Shown here: piece after piece, positions 1 to 7,267 of the stretch
Layout: the number at the start of each line of letters is the position of its first letter
Numbering within the stretch: the stretch's first letter is position 1
NCBI GenBank assembly: GCA_947304495.1
Contig: CAMZBG010000024.1
Coordinates: 1-20,819 of the forward strand
DNA length: 20,819 bases
Origin: an uncultured Clostridia bacterium
GTDB lineage: Bacteria; Bacillota_I; Bacilli_A; RF39; UBA660
Direction of reading: 5' to 3'
Program-made: the position numbers and the translations under genes
Notes under the pieces: model-generated
Told to the model about the DNA's origin: nothing
The model's database searches: none
Seen by the model: the letters and a program-made list of their open reading frames with translations, nothing else

Positions 1-6
1 ATATAA

Positions 7-283
7 ATGAATTATGATAATAAAAAACTAAGAAACGATAAGAATCTTACACAAAAGAACCAGCTTCTAAAATAAATGTTAATGATAAAGCAATCAGTAA
101 AGGGGAAAGAGGTTTAGGCGTCTAGATGTATCTTTATTAGAAGATTTATCTAAAGTACTAGATGTATCTATCTTAGGTATAGCAATATGTATTGTCTTAT
201 ATATAGGATATTTAAACATAATACATTATATAAATTTAAATAAAACATATACATACGAAACACAAGAACAAGAGAGAAATTAA
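7..283 (+). pseudogene. Frameshifted XRE-family HTH regulator remnant
   Basis: Three reading frames in succession encode pieces of one XRE regulator. Frame one (from the ATG at 7) reads LRNDKNLTQKN, the first helices of an HTH_3 domain. A second frame continues ASKINVNDKAISKGERGLGV, matching the usual AISKWERG recognition-helix stretch but with the Trp codon changed to Gly (TGG to GGG). A third frame continues DVSLLEDLSKVLDVSILGI and then a hydrophobic stretch, ending at the TAA at 281. At least two frameshifts plus the lost Trp mean it cannot make a working regulator as read. The gene may begin left of the window. Recognition of the family is firm from the motif order; whether decay or assembly error broke it cannot be told from one sequence. 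Confidence 0.72.
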
Positions 284-304
284 TAATAATAATAATAATA
301 ATAA
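281..304. repeat. TAA trinucleotide microsatellite, 8 units
   Basis: Eight uninterrupted TAA units lie directly at the stop codon of the broken XRE frame. They run into a further AT-only stretch. Such tracts expand and contract by slippage; here it separates two decayed coding pieces. Confidence 0.9.
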
Positions 305-573
305 TATCTATAATATAATATCTATATTAACCTTTATATCTATCATATTTATTTTTTATAGAACATATATAGATAAAAACTTAATACCAAATGATAAAGA
401 TTTTATTAATGAATACAAAGAAACATATAAGAATATATTTAATGACGCTAAAGAAGACTATATAATAGAACCTTTTGATTTAAATCAATATAGGACTGAC
501 TACTTCTTGCAAAATACTATTTATTTCTTTATATTAGAAGGATTAATAATAATATATAGAAAAATAAACATAG

Positions 574-598
574 AAAAAACACCTAGTAATAGGTGTTT
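574..598 (-). terminator. Intrinsic terminator after the 616-1542 gene
   Basis: Stem AAACACCTA/TAGGTGTTT with loop GTAA; read on the minus strand it is followed by a run of U residues. It lies 18 bases past the stop of the minus-strand gene. The plus-strand side lacks a good T-tract. Confidence 0.8.
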
Positions 599-615
599 AT
601 TCAATTATCTATTCA

Positions 616-1542
616 TTATTTAAACTTAGTATTTATAGAATATAAAAATTGAAAGCTATTATCTGAGTTTTCTTGTATTTCTATTTCATATTTATCTGCT
701 TTTTTAAAATTCGTAGTATCTGATATCTTACCTTCTCCATAAGCACTATCATAAGCTATGTATACTATATGTGTAGCTCCTTCTTTTTTATAATCATAAA
801 TATATTTAGAAAAGCCATAACCAGTACCACCACAGTTTGGACAAGCATAATATCTATCTTCTTTAGGACTATATAATAACATAGGACATGATCTATAATG
901 ATGATTATATAATTCTTCACCAAATAATTCTTTATAAATTTTTCTTAAATCTTCTCCTTTTACATAACCATATATTTCATAATAAATATTATCCCCTTTT
1001 GCATCGCTTTTAGTTAAAGCATTACTATTTGCATCGAAAGCAGTAATACTAGAATCTAATTTATGTAAAGAATCTTTTTTTATATTATAATAAGCAAGTT
1101 CGACAAAGGAATTATGATTATCTCTATTAATTCTACTAAATAAAGGATTTTCTCTATCACCTAAACTAATAGTTATCTTTCCTAAATAAGCTAACAATTT
1201 ACCATCTATATTTAAACCCTTTTTATATGATAACTCATCTGTAACAATTACTTCATCATCACTTGTTACCTCATCTTTTTCATCTTTACTTTCTTGTTTT
1301 TCTTCCTCTTCTTCGATATCTTTCTCTTCCTTAGTATCTTCTTTTTCTTCAGTATCTTCCTTTAATTCTGTAGTATTATTATTTAATTCTTCTATATTGG
1401 TACTATTATTAATCTTTTCATCTGGTTTATTATTTAAAAAGAATAATATATAAATAAACATTAATAAGATTATTATCACCATTATAACAATAATTATTCT
1501 ATATTTATTATATTCTTTATTTTCATTATTATCATTAATCAT
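616..1542 (-). CDS. Membrane-anchored protein, acidic linker, CPNCGGTGYG motif
   Basis: A protein of about 308 residues of unknown function. The start was chosen at the ATG at 1540-1542 (MINDNNENK): AGAAGG sits 9 bases before it, whereas the longer frame would start at a TTG lying within that ribosome site. Order: short charged N terminus, one transmembrane segment (about residues 16-37), a 50-residue low-complexity linker dominated by Glu, Lys and Asp, then a predicted extracellular domain of about 200 residues. The C-terminal part contains CPNCGGTGYG, which resembles the CxxCxGxG element of DnaJ zinc fingers, plus one more Cys about 20 residues earlier (SCPMLLY); a zinc or disulfide role is possible. 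The topology suggests an anchored surface protein held away from the membrane by the linker. It is followed by its own terminator. No homologue is recognised by name. Confidence 0.75.
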   Translation of the reverse strand: MINDNNENKEYNKYRIIIVIMVIIILLMFIYILFFLNNKPDEKINNSTNIEELNNNTTELKEDTEEKEDTKEEKDIEEEEEKQESKDEKDEVTSDDEVIVTDELSYKKGLNIDGKLLAYLGKITISLGDRENPLFSRINRDNHNSFVELAYYNIKKDSLHKLDSSITAFDANSNALTKSDAKGDNIYYEIYGYVKGEDLRKIYKELFGEELYNHHYRSCPMLLYSPKEDRYYACPNCGGTGYGFSKYIYDYKKEGATHIVYIAYDSAYGEGKISDTTNFKKADKYEIEIQENSDNSFQFLYSINTKFK

Positions 1543-1628
1543 TATTACATACCTTCTCAATTATGAATAGTATATCATATTAGAATGTTTAAAAAAATAT
1601 ATTTTTTTCTAAAGTTTTAATACAATCT

Positions 1629-1661
1629 AAAAAGAATTTCTAAATCATAGATATTCTTTTT
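1629..1661 (-). terminator. Intrinsic terminator of gltX
   Basis: A 9-bp outer stem (AAAAAGAAT/ATTCTTTTT), one A/A mismatch and a 4-bp inner stem. It includes the gltX stop codon. The U-rich 3' arm ends in UUCUUUUU on the minus strand. Confidence 0.6.
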
Positions 1662-3289
1662 GTTATTCTATCTTTACCTAGTAGTTTTAATATTACATAT
1701 AAATCCGGAGTTTGTCTTTTACTAGTTACACCTACTCTAATAATATTAGATATATCAGCTATACTTCCTTTATACTTATCCGGATTAGCTTTATACTCTT
1801 TCATATCAGAACAATAACCAAGTTTATCTGTCATTTCTTTCATCTTATTAAACCAAGTGTCTTTATCATCATTTTCATCATAATAATCATTAAAATATGT
1901 ATTCAATACATTTTTTATTTCTTCTTTATCTAATCCATCTGCAAATTCGTACTCAAAGTCTTTATATAATTCATCATACATATACCATATTTGACCTTTT
2001 ATTTCTGATAATGATGCATAATCTTTTCTTGGTTTCTTTTGCTCTCTTTCTATATTGAGTATTTCAATAGTATAATCTTTATATTTATTTATTAACTCAT
2101 TAAAATCTTTGTCATATTCTTTTGACCATTTATCTAACATATCAAAAACTTCAGTAGCTTTTAATTTAGATATATAATTCTTAGATATATTATCCAATTT
2201 ATCTAAATCAAACAATGCCCCAGAAGCACTCATCTTCTTAGGTGAAAAATCAAACTCAGTAAACTCTTTATCAGGGTTATTTTCTCGCCATGCTTCATAG
2301 TTAGAATTAGCTATAGTCATTATCGCCTCAATAACTGAAAATATAGGATAACCCTTTTCTTCGTAATAAGTCATTCTAGCCTCAGGATCTAATCTCTTAG
2401 ATATTTTTCTTATCTTGTCGCCATCTTTTTTTAATATTAACGGAGTATGAACATACTTAGGCATTTTAAAACCAAAGGTTTTAAACAATTCATAATGCGT
2501 AGGAACAGAAGAAATCCATTCTTGTCCTCTTACAACATGAGTAGTATGCATCAAATGATCATCTACTAAATGTGCAAAATGATAAGTTGGTAATAGATTT
2601 GAAGACTTCATTATTACAACATCTATATCATTTTCTGGAAATTCCATAGTTCCAAAAGCCAAATCATCAAACTTAAACTTCTTATTAAAATCTCCTTGTG
2701 ATTTTAATCTAATTACATAATTCTCCCCATTTTTTATTCTTTCAGCAGCTTCATCAGGACTTAAATTACGATACTTAGCATATCTACCATATATCCCTAT
2801 TCTTCTTTTATCTTTAGTTTGACTTTCCCTGATCGAATCCATCTCTTCCTGTGTTAAGAAACAAGGATATGCTTTGCCTTCACTAATTAAATGCTTAATG
2901 AATGCATGATAAATATCCTTTCTTTCGCTTTGTATATATGGACCATAATTACCTTTTGTCTCTTTAGTATCTTTATACTCATATTCATCGGGATAGAGCT
3001 TATAATGCTCTATTACATGTCTAATATACTCTATAGCTCCTTCTATTTCTCTAGCGCCATCTGTATCCTCATTACGCAAATAGAATACCCCATTACTATG
3101 TTTCGCTATTACATAATCAACTACTGTAGAATAGAAATTCCCAATATGCATAAATCCCGTTGGAGAAGGTGCATACCTAGTTACTCTTGCTCCCTCTGGT
3201 AAATCTCTTTCAGGATATTCTTTTTCGTAATCCTCTACAGTTTTTGTAATATTAGGAAAAATTAAATCTGCTAATTCTTTATATGTCAT
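1640..3289 (-). CDS. gltX: Glutamate--tRNA ligase
   Basis: Charges tRNA-Glu with glutamate in the cytoplasm (class I aminoacyl-tRNA synthetase). About 549 residues. The start is the ATG at 3287-3289 (MTYKELADLI), with AAAGGATG 6 bases upstream; the longer open frame only reads into the leader terminator. The Rossmann signature is at residues 41-51 (PSPTGFMHIGN, the HIGH motif as HIGN) and the KMSKS-type loop is KISKR at 295-299. The C-terminal 200 residues are helical and charged, as in the anticodon-binding domain, but diverge from the textbook GltX; this matches a longer GltX form seen in some Bacillota. Expression is under the T-box leader immediately upstream and ends at its own terminator, so it is a one-gene transcription unit. 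A glutaminyl specificity is less likely because the leader specifier appears to be GAA. Confidence 0.95.
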   Translation of the reverse strand: MTYKELADLIFPNITKTVEDYEKEYPERDLPEGARVTRYAPSPTGFMHIGNFYSTVVDYVIAKHSNGVFYLRNEDTDGAREIEGAIEYIRHVIEHYKLYPDEYEYKDTKETKGNYGPYIQSERKDIYHAFIKHLISEGKAYPCFLTQEEMDSIRESQTKDKRRIGIYGRYAKYRNLSPDEAAERIKNGENYVIRLKSQGDFNKKFKFDDLAFGTMEFPENDIDVVIMKSSNLLPTYHFAHLVDDHLMHTTHVVRGQEWISSVPTHYELFKTFGFKMPKYVHTPLILKKDGDKIRKISKRLDPEARMTYYEEKGYPIFSVIEAIMTIANSNYEAWRENNPDKEFTEFDFSPKKMSASGALFDLDKLDNISKNYISKLKATEVFDMLDKWSKEYDKDFNELINKYKDYTIEILNIEREQKKPRKDYASLSEIKGQIWYMYDELYKDFEYEFADGLDKEEIKNVLNTYFNDYYDENDDKDTWFNKMKEMTDKLGYCSDMKEYKANPDKYKGSIADISNIIRVGVTSKRQTPDLYVILKLLGKDRITKRISMI

Positions 3290-3305
3290 ACCAATCATCC
3301 TTTCT

Positions 3306-3342
3306 AAAAAAAGAGTAATCCATCCCAAAGGACGAATTACTC
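3306..3342 (-). terminator. Regulated T-box terminator
   Basis: A 13-bp stem (arms 3313-3325 and 3330-3342, two G-U pairs) with loop UUUG, followed by seven U residues on the minus strand. It begins at the last base of the T-box sequence, as expected for the mutually exclusive terminator/antiterminator pair. It lies 16 bases before the gltX ATG. Confidence 0.92.
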
Positions 3343-3515
3343 GTGGTACCACCTTAATTACTTCTTAATACTTGTAACGTAAGTAATACGAAATAGCTTG
3401 TCTACACTATTTAACTCTGAAGTTTCTTCGTACTATCTGTCTATTCTTTTCCACCAACCAAGAACTCTCTATAAAACACAATCAGTACTACTATTCTTCT
3501 TCCTCGTTTGTACAA
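3306..3515 (-). promoter_or_regulatory. T-box leader controlling gltX
   Basis: A tRNA-sensing riboswitch. On the minus strand the conserved T-box AAGGTGGTACCACG lies at 3342-3355 and is followed at once by a terminator hairpin; pairing of the T-box bulge with the free CCA end of uncharged tRNA would favour the competing antiterminator. Stem I landmarks are visible upstream: AGAGA (bulge region), GGTTGGTGGAAAA (distal loop region), and GAAGAAACTTCAGAG near the base, which contains GAA as the likely Glu specifier (about 3424-3429, two adjacent GAA candidates). The transcript would start near 3511 from the promoter just upstream. Family and target agree: a Glu codon in front of a Glu synthetase. 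Confidence 0.93.
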
Positions 3516-3517
3516 AA

Positions 3518-3545
3518 ATTATAACACAAGTTATTATATTGTCAA
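3518..3545 (-). promoter_or_regulatory. Consensus sigma-A promoter of the gltX leader
   Basis: TTGACA (3540-3545), 16-bp spacer, TATAAT (3518-3523), both boxes perfect consensus. The predicted start falls just ahead of the T-box Stem I. High basal transcription with control by premature termination is the usual T-box design. Confidence 0.9.
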
Positions 3546-3640
3546 ATCTTTTAACGTTTTAAAAACATTGGTTCAACAATAACTAACTAGTAAAACCACC
3601 AAATATAAATACAGACGTCTTATCACAAAACTTCAACAAT

Positions 3641-3664
3641 AAAAAAGGATTTTATTCAAAATCC
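3641..3664 (-). terminator. Intrinsic terminator after lemA
   Basis: GGATTTT-GAAT-AAAATCC followed by six U residues on the minus strand. The stem includes the last codons and the TAA stop of lemA. It ends the transcript that includes mnmA and the DUF3137 gene. Confidence 0.88.
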
Positions 3665-4197
3665 ATTTTTACATCTTCTTTCTTTGCTTCTTCTACTTCA
3701 TAGAAAGCTTTCTTTGTTACTCCCATAGATGAAGCTACTACACTTGATGGAAAAGTAACTAACAGCTGATTTAGTCTAGAAACATTAGAATTAAACATTC
3801 TTCTAGCAGCTTGTAAGTGTTCTTCTGTATCAGCTATAGCTTGTTGTAAAGTCTTATAATTATCAGAACTTCTAAGTTCCGGATAATTTTCAGCTACAAC
3901 TGAGATTTTTGAGAATTCTTCATTCATCTTCTTATCAGCATCAGCCTTCTCATCCATGCTCATACCTTTTCTTACTTTAATTACATCCAGAATAGTTTCT
4001 TTTTCATATTTAGTATAAGCTTTTACAACATCTAACATTTTAGTTAATACATCATATCTCTTTTGTAAAGCAACATCAATTCCCGCAGAAGCTTCGTCAA
4101 TTTTTATTTGTGTTCTACTTATATTATTCCTAATAGAAATATAAGCTATCAGCAATATTACAACTACAACTATACCAACAATTATCCAAGGATTCAT
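3652..4197 (-). CDS. lemA: LemA family membrane-anchored protein
   Basis: A 181-residue protein with one N-terminal membrane segment (residues 3-22, IIVGIVVVVILLIAYI) and a long helical domain. The segment NISRTQIKIDEASAGIDVALQKRYDVLTKMLDVVKAY and the following helices match the LemA layout (short N-out anchor, helical bundle facing the cytoplasm), and the length is normal for the family. The start is firm: GGGAGGAGG lies 7 bases before the ATG. It is last in the run DUF2975-like, mnmA, DUF3137, lemA, 42 bases after the DUF3137 stop. LemA and DUF3137 genes are often neighbours, which suggests a shared membrane-associated role; the biochemical function of LemA is not established. Confidence 0.93.
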   Translation of the reverse strand: MNPWIIVGIVVVVILLIAYISIRNNISRTQIKIDEASAGIDVALQKRYDVLTKMLDVVKAYTKYEKETILDVIKVRKGMSMDEKADADKKMNEEFSKISVVAENYPELRSSDNYKTLQQAIADTEEHLQAARRMFNSNVSRLNQLLVTFPSSVVASSMGVTKKAFYEVEEAKKEDVKMDFE

Positions 4198-4239
4198 ATT
4201 TTTACCTCCTCCCTACTTTCATACTTATTATATCATAAA

Positions 4240-5301
4240 TCATTTGTTTAAATTATTAAAATATGTAACCGCATCTACATTTTCTATTGAACTATTTTTT
4301 TGAACCGATGAATCTAAAGTTTTAGTATTAGCCGCAACAATACCTTGATTAGAAGAAGTAATAGCTGCTTCAGCAACATCCCCTACTACGGGTTCCCCCA
4401 TTTTATTAACATCTCCAGCTTTAAACAAATCATTATCCAATTCTAATATATCAACAAACTTAATAATTGCATCCAGGTCTTTTATAGATTCCCTAGCAAA
4501 TTCTTCAAAATTAATACGTTTATGAATATTTATATTAAAAGTAGTTTTATTATTATAAACAGCAACATGTAACTGATTATTATTAAACACCATCATTAAT
4601 GTTCCATTAATAGCCGCTTCTACGGCAGTAATTCTCTCCATTAATTTAGGGGTAATAATATAAAAAGCCTCTAATTCGTTTTCTGATAATACTTTAAACT
4701 TTTTATTAAAACTAATATCCTCTAATTCTACTTTTTTTAAGCCGCTCTTCCATCTTCTAGAAATTCCACCAAATACTTTTTTCTCCCACACTTGAACATT
4801 AGATTTAAAATACTTATTAAAATCAAATATCATCCATTGTCCCAAAAATATCGTAACATAAGAAGTATGTCCATCACTATCTTCATGCTCATCTTGTATA
4901 TGCACATCACTCATCATAACCTTAATATCTTTATATTTCCCAGAAACAAAATTTGAAGAATTATACCTATCACCTGTCGACATAGAGTGAGTGGAATCTA
5001 CAACATAAGAAGGAATCCCACTATTAACATCTACTTGTACATCAGTTAATAAATTTTTTACTGCAATTGGCAATAAAGAACGCATAAAAGAATTTTTATA
5101 CTCACTTTTAACTTTCTCATTCATAATTCCAAATGGAATATATACTATAAAAGCAATAAGAATAAAATGAACACTAATAGTTTTAAATATTAAAAAAAAT
5201 ACTCCTACAATAACTAGAAAAATTAGTAAAAACACTAAATTATTTTTATTACATTTCTTTATAGTCGTCTTTCTTAATTCTTCTAAGTTTTCTATGCTCA
5301 T
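4240..5301 (-). CDS. DUF3137 family membrane protein
   Basis: About 353 residues. N terminus MSIENLEELRKTTIKKC, then two adjacent membrane segments (about residues 24-45 and 46-60) and a large soluble region with the DUF3137 pattern: DIKVMMSDVHIQDE followed by FLGQWMIFDFNKYF, then FKVLSENELEAFYIITPKLMERI. The start was set at the ATG at 5299-5301, which has AGGTG 8 bases upstream; the ATG 18 bases earlier has no ribosome site. It ends in TGA, evidence for the standard bacterial code. The C-terminal tail of about 50 residues is Ala/Thr/Asn rich and probably disordered. It sits between mnmA (30-base gap) and lemA. A damaged second copy of this family lies at 17945-18512. Function unknown. Confidence 0.87.
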   Translation of the reverse strand: MSIENLEELRKTTIKKCNKNNLVFLLIFLVIVGVFFLIFKTISVHFILIAFIVYIPFGIMNEKVKSEYKNSFMRSLLPIAVKNLLTDVQVDVNSGIPSYVVDSTHSMSTGDRYNSSNFVSGKYKDIKVMMSDVHIQDEHEDSDGHTSYVTIFLGQWMIFDFNKYFKSNVQVWEKKVFGGISRRWKSGLKKVELEDISFNKKFKVLSENELEAFYIITPKLMERITAVEAAINGTLMMVFNNNQLHVAVYNNKTTFNINIHKRINFEEFARESIKDLDAIIKFVDILELDNDLFKAGDVNKMGEPVVGDVAEAAITSSNQGIVAANTKTLDSSVQKNSSIENVDAVTYFNNLNK

Positions 5302-5331
5302 CTTATAAACACCTACCATATTAATTATACT

Positions 5332-6375
5332 TTAAATATACCACAATTTTTTATTATTTTTTCTTACTTCTTTTATTATTCCCCCACCAAGACATTGATC
5401 GTCTTTATATAATACACAAGCTTGCCCTGGAGTAACTCTTTTAACACCATCATATTTAACAATAATCTCCCCATTATCAAGATATTCCAACTCTACCGGC
5501 ACATCGGGCATTCTATACCTAAACTTAGCATTACATTCATTAATAATATCATCAGTTAAAAGATTAACATCACCTATTATACAAGAATCAGATTCTAAAT
5601 AAGAACTATCTTCTCCCAAACAAATATACAAAATGTTTTTTTCAACATCTTTTCCAACAACAAACATTCTGTCTTTTGTTCCTCCTATATCTAATCCTTT
5701 TCTTTGACCTATTGTATAAAAAGCCAAACCTTTATGTTTACCAACTTTTTCTCCAGTTTGTATATTAATAACATCACCAATTCTTTGTCTAATATTATTA
5801 CTAATATAATCCCTAAAATCAGTATTAATAAAGCACACATCAAACGAATCTTTTTTACTATAATTATCCAACCCAGCCTTTAAAGCTATACTTCTAACTT
5901 CCTCTTTAGTTAATCCTTCTAGAGGAAACAGAATATTACCCATCATATTCTTCGGTAAATTATATAAAAAATACGACTGATCTTTATCTAAATCAAAACT
6001 CTTATATATTTTACCATCACGTATATTAGCATAATGACCAGTAGCTACATAATCACAATTATATTTTTTCATACATTCAAATAAATAATTGAATTTACAA
6101 TATCTATTACAATGTACACAAGGATTTGGAGTTAAACCATTTTTATAATCATTCAAAAACTTATCAACAACTTCTGTTTTGAACTCTTTACGATAATCTA
6201 TTACATAATGTTCAATCCCCAGTTTATTAGCTACATCTATAGCATCAGTACTATCAAAATCATCAATAAATCTAAATGTTACTCCGACTACCTCATAACC
6301 CATTTCTTGTAATTTAATAATAGCGGCGGAAGAATCAACTCCGCCGCTTAAACCTACAACTACTCTTTTAGTCAT
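5332..6375 (-). CDS. mnmA: tRNA-specific 2-thiouridylase MnmA
   Basis: Installs the 2-thio group on U34 of tRNA-Glu, tRNA-Gln and tRNA-Lys, using ATP and a relayed persulfide sulfur. About 347 residues. The start is the ATG at 6373-6375 (MTKRVVVGLSGG), with AAAGGTG upstream; the longer frame would overlap the preceding gene by 59 bases. Residues 10-16 are the PP-loop SGGVDSS. The two catalytic cysteines are visible: C86 in NPCVHCN (with C89 beside it) and C181 in SFDVCFI. ATGHYANI follows the pyrophosphatase domain pattern, and the C-terminal beta domain ends with GGGIIKEVRKN. It lies 13 bases after the DUF2975-like gene, so the two are probably co-transcribed. The sulfur donor (a cysteine desulfurase) is not in the window. 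Confidence 0.97.
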   Translation of the reverse strand: MTKRVVVGLSGGVDSSAAIIKLQEMGYEVVGVTFRFIDDFDSTDAIDVANKLGIEHYVIDYRKEFKTEVVDKFLNDYKNGLTPNPCVHCNRYCKFNYLFECMKKYNCDYVATGHYANIRDGKIYKSFDLDKDQSYFLYNLPKNMMGNILFPLEGLTKEEVRSIALKAGLDNYSKKDSFDVCFINTDFRDYISNNIRQRIGDVINIQTGEKVGKHKGLAFYTIGQRKGLDIGGTKDRMFVVGKDVEKNILYICLGEDSSYLESDSCIIGDVNLLTDDIINECNAKFRYRMPDVPVELEYLDNGEIIVKYDGVKRVTPGQACVLYKDDQCLGGGIIKEVRKNNKKLWYI

Positions 6376-6388
6376 AGTATCACCTTTT

Positions 6389-7060
6389 CTATCTATTCTG
6401 TAATTCTTCACCACGTTTATATAATAAAGAAACAAAGAATACAACACACAAACCCAAAATAAACTCTAGATTAATACTAATATTAGCAGTTATTTTTTCA
6501 GATGCTGGAATAACAATAGATGTGAAAACACTCATCACAATTTTAACTACTTCCATCGCTAAAGCAACCCATACAATATTACTTAATAACTGATGCCCAC
6601 CAGAAACAAAAGCCACGTTTTCATCTTTAGTCCTTTTTAACAATATAGACAAGGTATTAATAATCCAATATTCCATAACACACAATATAATTGCAAATAC
6701 CAAATCTACCATAATTACATTTCTAAGCTTATTCATATTTGTTTTGCCAAGATCCATTAGGTTTAAATACTTATAAACGTCTTTAGTATTAATTCTTTTC
6801 TCTTTACCATTGTCTATTTTATAAACCAAGAAATCAACATCTTTAAAAGAATACTCTATTTTTTGATTAAAAATAATTATTCTTTCATCATCAATTTTAA
6901 TCTCTCTCAACATCTTAGGTGTAAACACTAATACTAATGCCAAGCAAACTATTCCGATGATATCAAATACTTTTAGTATATTACATACTATTCTTAGTCC
7001 ATTCGCCCAAGAGCCAATTCTGCTATTCTCCTCCAAATTTTCTTTTTTTGTTTTCGCCAT
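6389..7060 (-). CDS. DUF2975-like four-helix membrane protein
   Basis: About 223 residues, four predicted membrane segments (about 29-50, 116-138, 160-185 and 195-214). The C terminus FVSLLYKRGEELQNR resembles the DUF2975 ending (rG-x-x-Lq), and KRTKDENVAFVSGGHQLLSNI sits where that family has its loop between segments two and three; the assignment is plausible but not certain. The start at 7058-7060 (MAKTKKEN) is preferred because GAAGGAGAG is 8 bases upstream, while the ATG 6 bases earlier is only 2 bases from it. DUF2975 genes are often beside small XRE regulators, but here the neighbours are a tRNA and mnmA. Between segments one and two there is a loop of about 65 residues predicted outside the membrane. 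Confidence 0.7.
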   Translation of the reverse strand: MAKTKKENLEENSRIGSWANGLRIVCNILKVFDIIGIVCLALVLVFTPKMLREIKIDDERIIIFNQKIEYSFKDVDFLVYKIDNGKEKRINTKDVYKYLNLMDLGKTNMNKLRNVIMVDLVFAIILCVMEYWIINTLSILLKRTKDENVAFVSGGHQLLSNIVWVALAMEVVKIVMSVFTSIVIPASEKITANISINLEFILGLCVVFFVSLLYKRGEELQNR

Positions 7061-7081
7061 TTTCATCTCTCCTTCAATAAT

Positions 7082-7107
7082 AAAAGACGATTAAATCGTC
7101 TTTTTTT
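7082..7107. terminator. Terminator after tRNA-Glu, possibly bidirectional
   Basis: Stem AAGACGAT/ATCGTCTT (7084-7102) with a 3-base loop. On the minus strand it is followed by UUUUAUUAUU and lies 11 bases past the tRNA 3' end and 24 bases before the DUF2975-like ATG; on the plus strand a run of seven T follows. Since no room remains for a promoter between it and the next gene, either read-through feeds the mnmA run or that gene starts elsewhere. Confidence 0.72.
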
Positions 7108-7112
7108 AAACT

Positions 7113-7188
7113 TGGTGATCCGTATGGGATTTGAACCCATGAATGTAACCTTGAGAGGGTTATGTGTTAACCACTTCACCAACGGACC
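7113..7188 (-). tRNA. tRNA-Glu, anticodon CTC
   Basis: A 76-base cloverleaf with encoded CCA. Acceptor GGTCCGT pairs with ACGGATC (one G-U), discriminator A. D-stem GTG/CAC with loop containing GTGGTTAA. Anticodon stem TAACC/GGTTA around the loop CTCTCAA, giving anticodon CTC (reads GAG). T-arm ATGGG-TTCAAAT-CCCAT. It has its own promoter and terminator. CTC is a surprising choice in so AT-rich a genome, where TTC alone would normally suffice. Confidence 0.95.
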
Positions 7189-7200
7189 AAGAACGATTTA

Positions 7201-7228
7201 ATTATACCATAAAAATCAGTTAAATCAA
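7201..7228 (-). promoter_or_regulatory. Promoter of tRNA-Glu
   Basis: TTGATT (7223-7228), 16-bp spacer, TATAAT (7201-7206), ending 13 bases before the mature tRNA 5' end. The -35 region directly follows the 12-bp hairpin that ends the cpsD unit. Confidence 0.8.
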
Positions 7229-7229
7229 G

Positions 7230-7259
7230 GAGAATAATACCAATTAAGGTATTATTCTC
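7230..7259 (-). terminator. Perfect 12-bp hairpin after cpsD
   Basis: Arms GAGAATAATACC and GGTATTATTCTC with a 6-base loop, no mismatches, 8 bases past the cpsD stop. The U-tract on the minus strand is poor (CUUGAUUUAAC), so it may act as a weak terminator or an RNA 3'-end stabiliser. It abuts the -35 box of the tRNA promoter. Confidence 0.6.
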
Positions 7260-7267
7260 ACTAGTAA

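Larger units (their letters stand above)
240..623 (+). pseudogene. Unassigned membrane-protein remnant
   Basis: A frame is open from 240 to the TAA at 621 but has no convincing start codon or ribosome site. Its first part translates the TAA repeat as poly-Asn, followed by a hydrophobic segment (around ISILTFISIIFIF), a charged middle (YKETYKNIFNDAKEDY) and a second hydrophobic stretch. The last codons run through the terminator of the opposing gene and overlap its stop, which a functional gene would rarely do. It may be the tail of the broken XRE gene, since XRE proteins with C-terminal membrane segments are common in Bacillota, or a separate relic. No family is recognised. Confidence 0.3.

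Noticed and set aside
3290..3352. N-terminal extension of GltX (21 residues upstream of MTYKELADLI)
   Set aside because: It translates the T-box terminator and the ribosome site; the ATG at 3287-3289 fits the ribosome site and the family.
4240..4242. Mycoplasma-type code (TGA = Trp)
   Set aside because: The DUF3137 gene ends in TGA and conserved Trp positions use TGG; the genes read well under code 11.
6376..6447. Longer MnmA start overlapping the upstream gene
   Set aside because: It adds 24 residues before the PP-loop with no ribosome site; the ATG at 6373-6375 has AAAGGTG at the right distance.
7081..7260. Attachment site or integrated element at the tRNA-Glu gene
   Set aside because: No integrase, no duplicated tRNA 3' end and no foreign-looking block is visible nearby.
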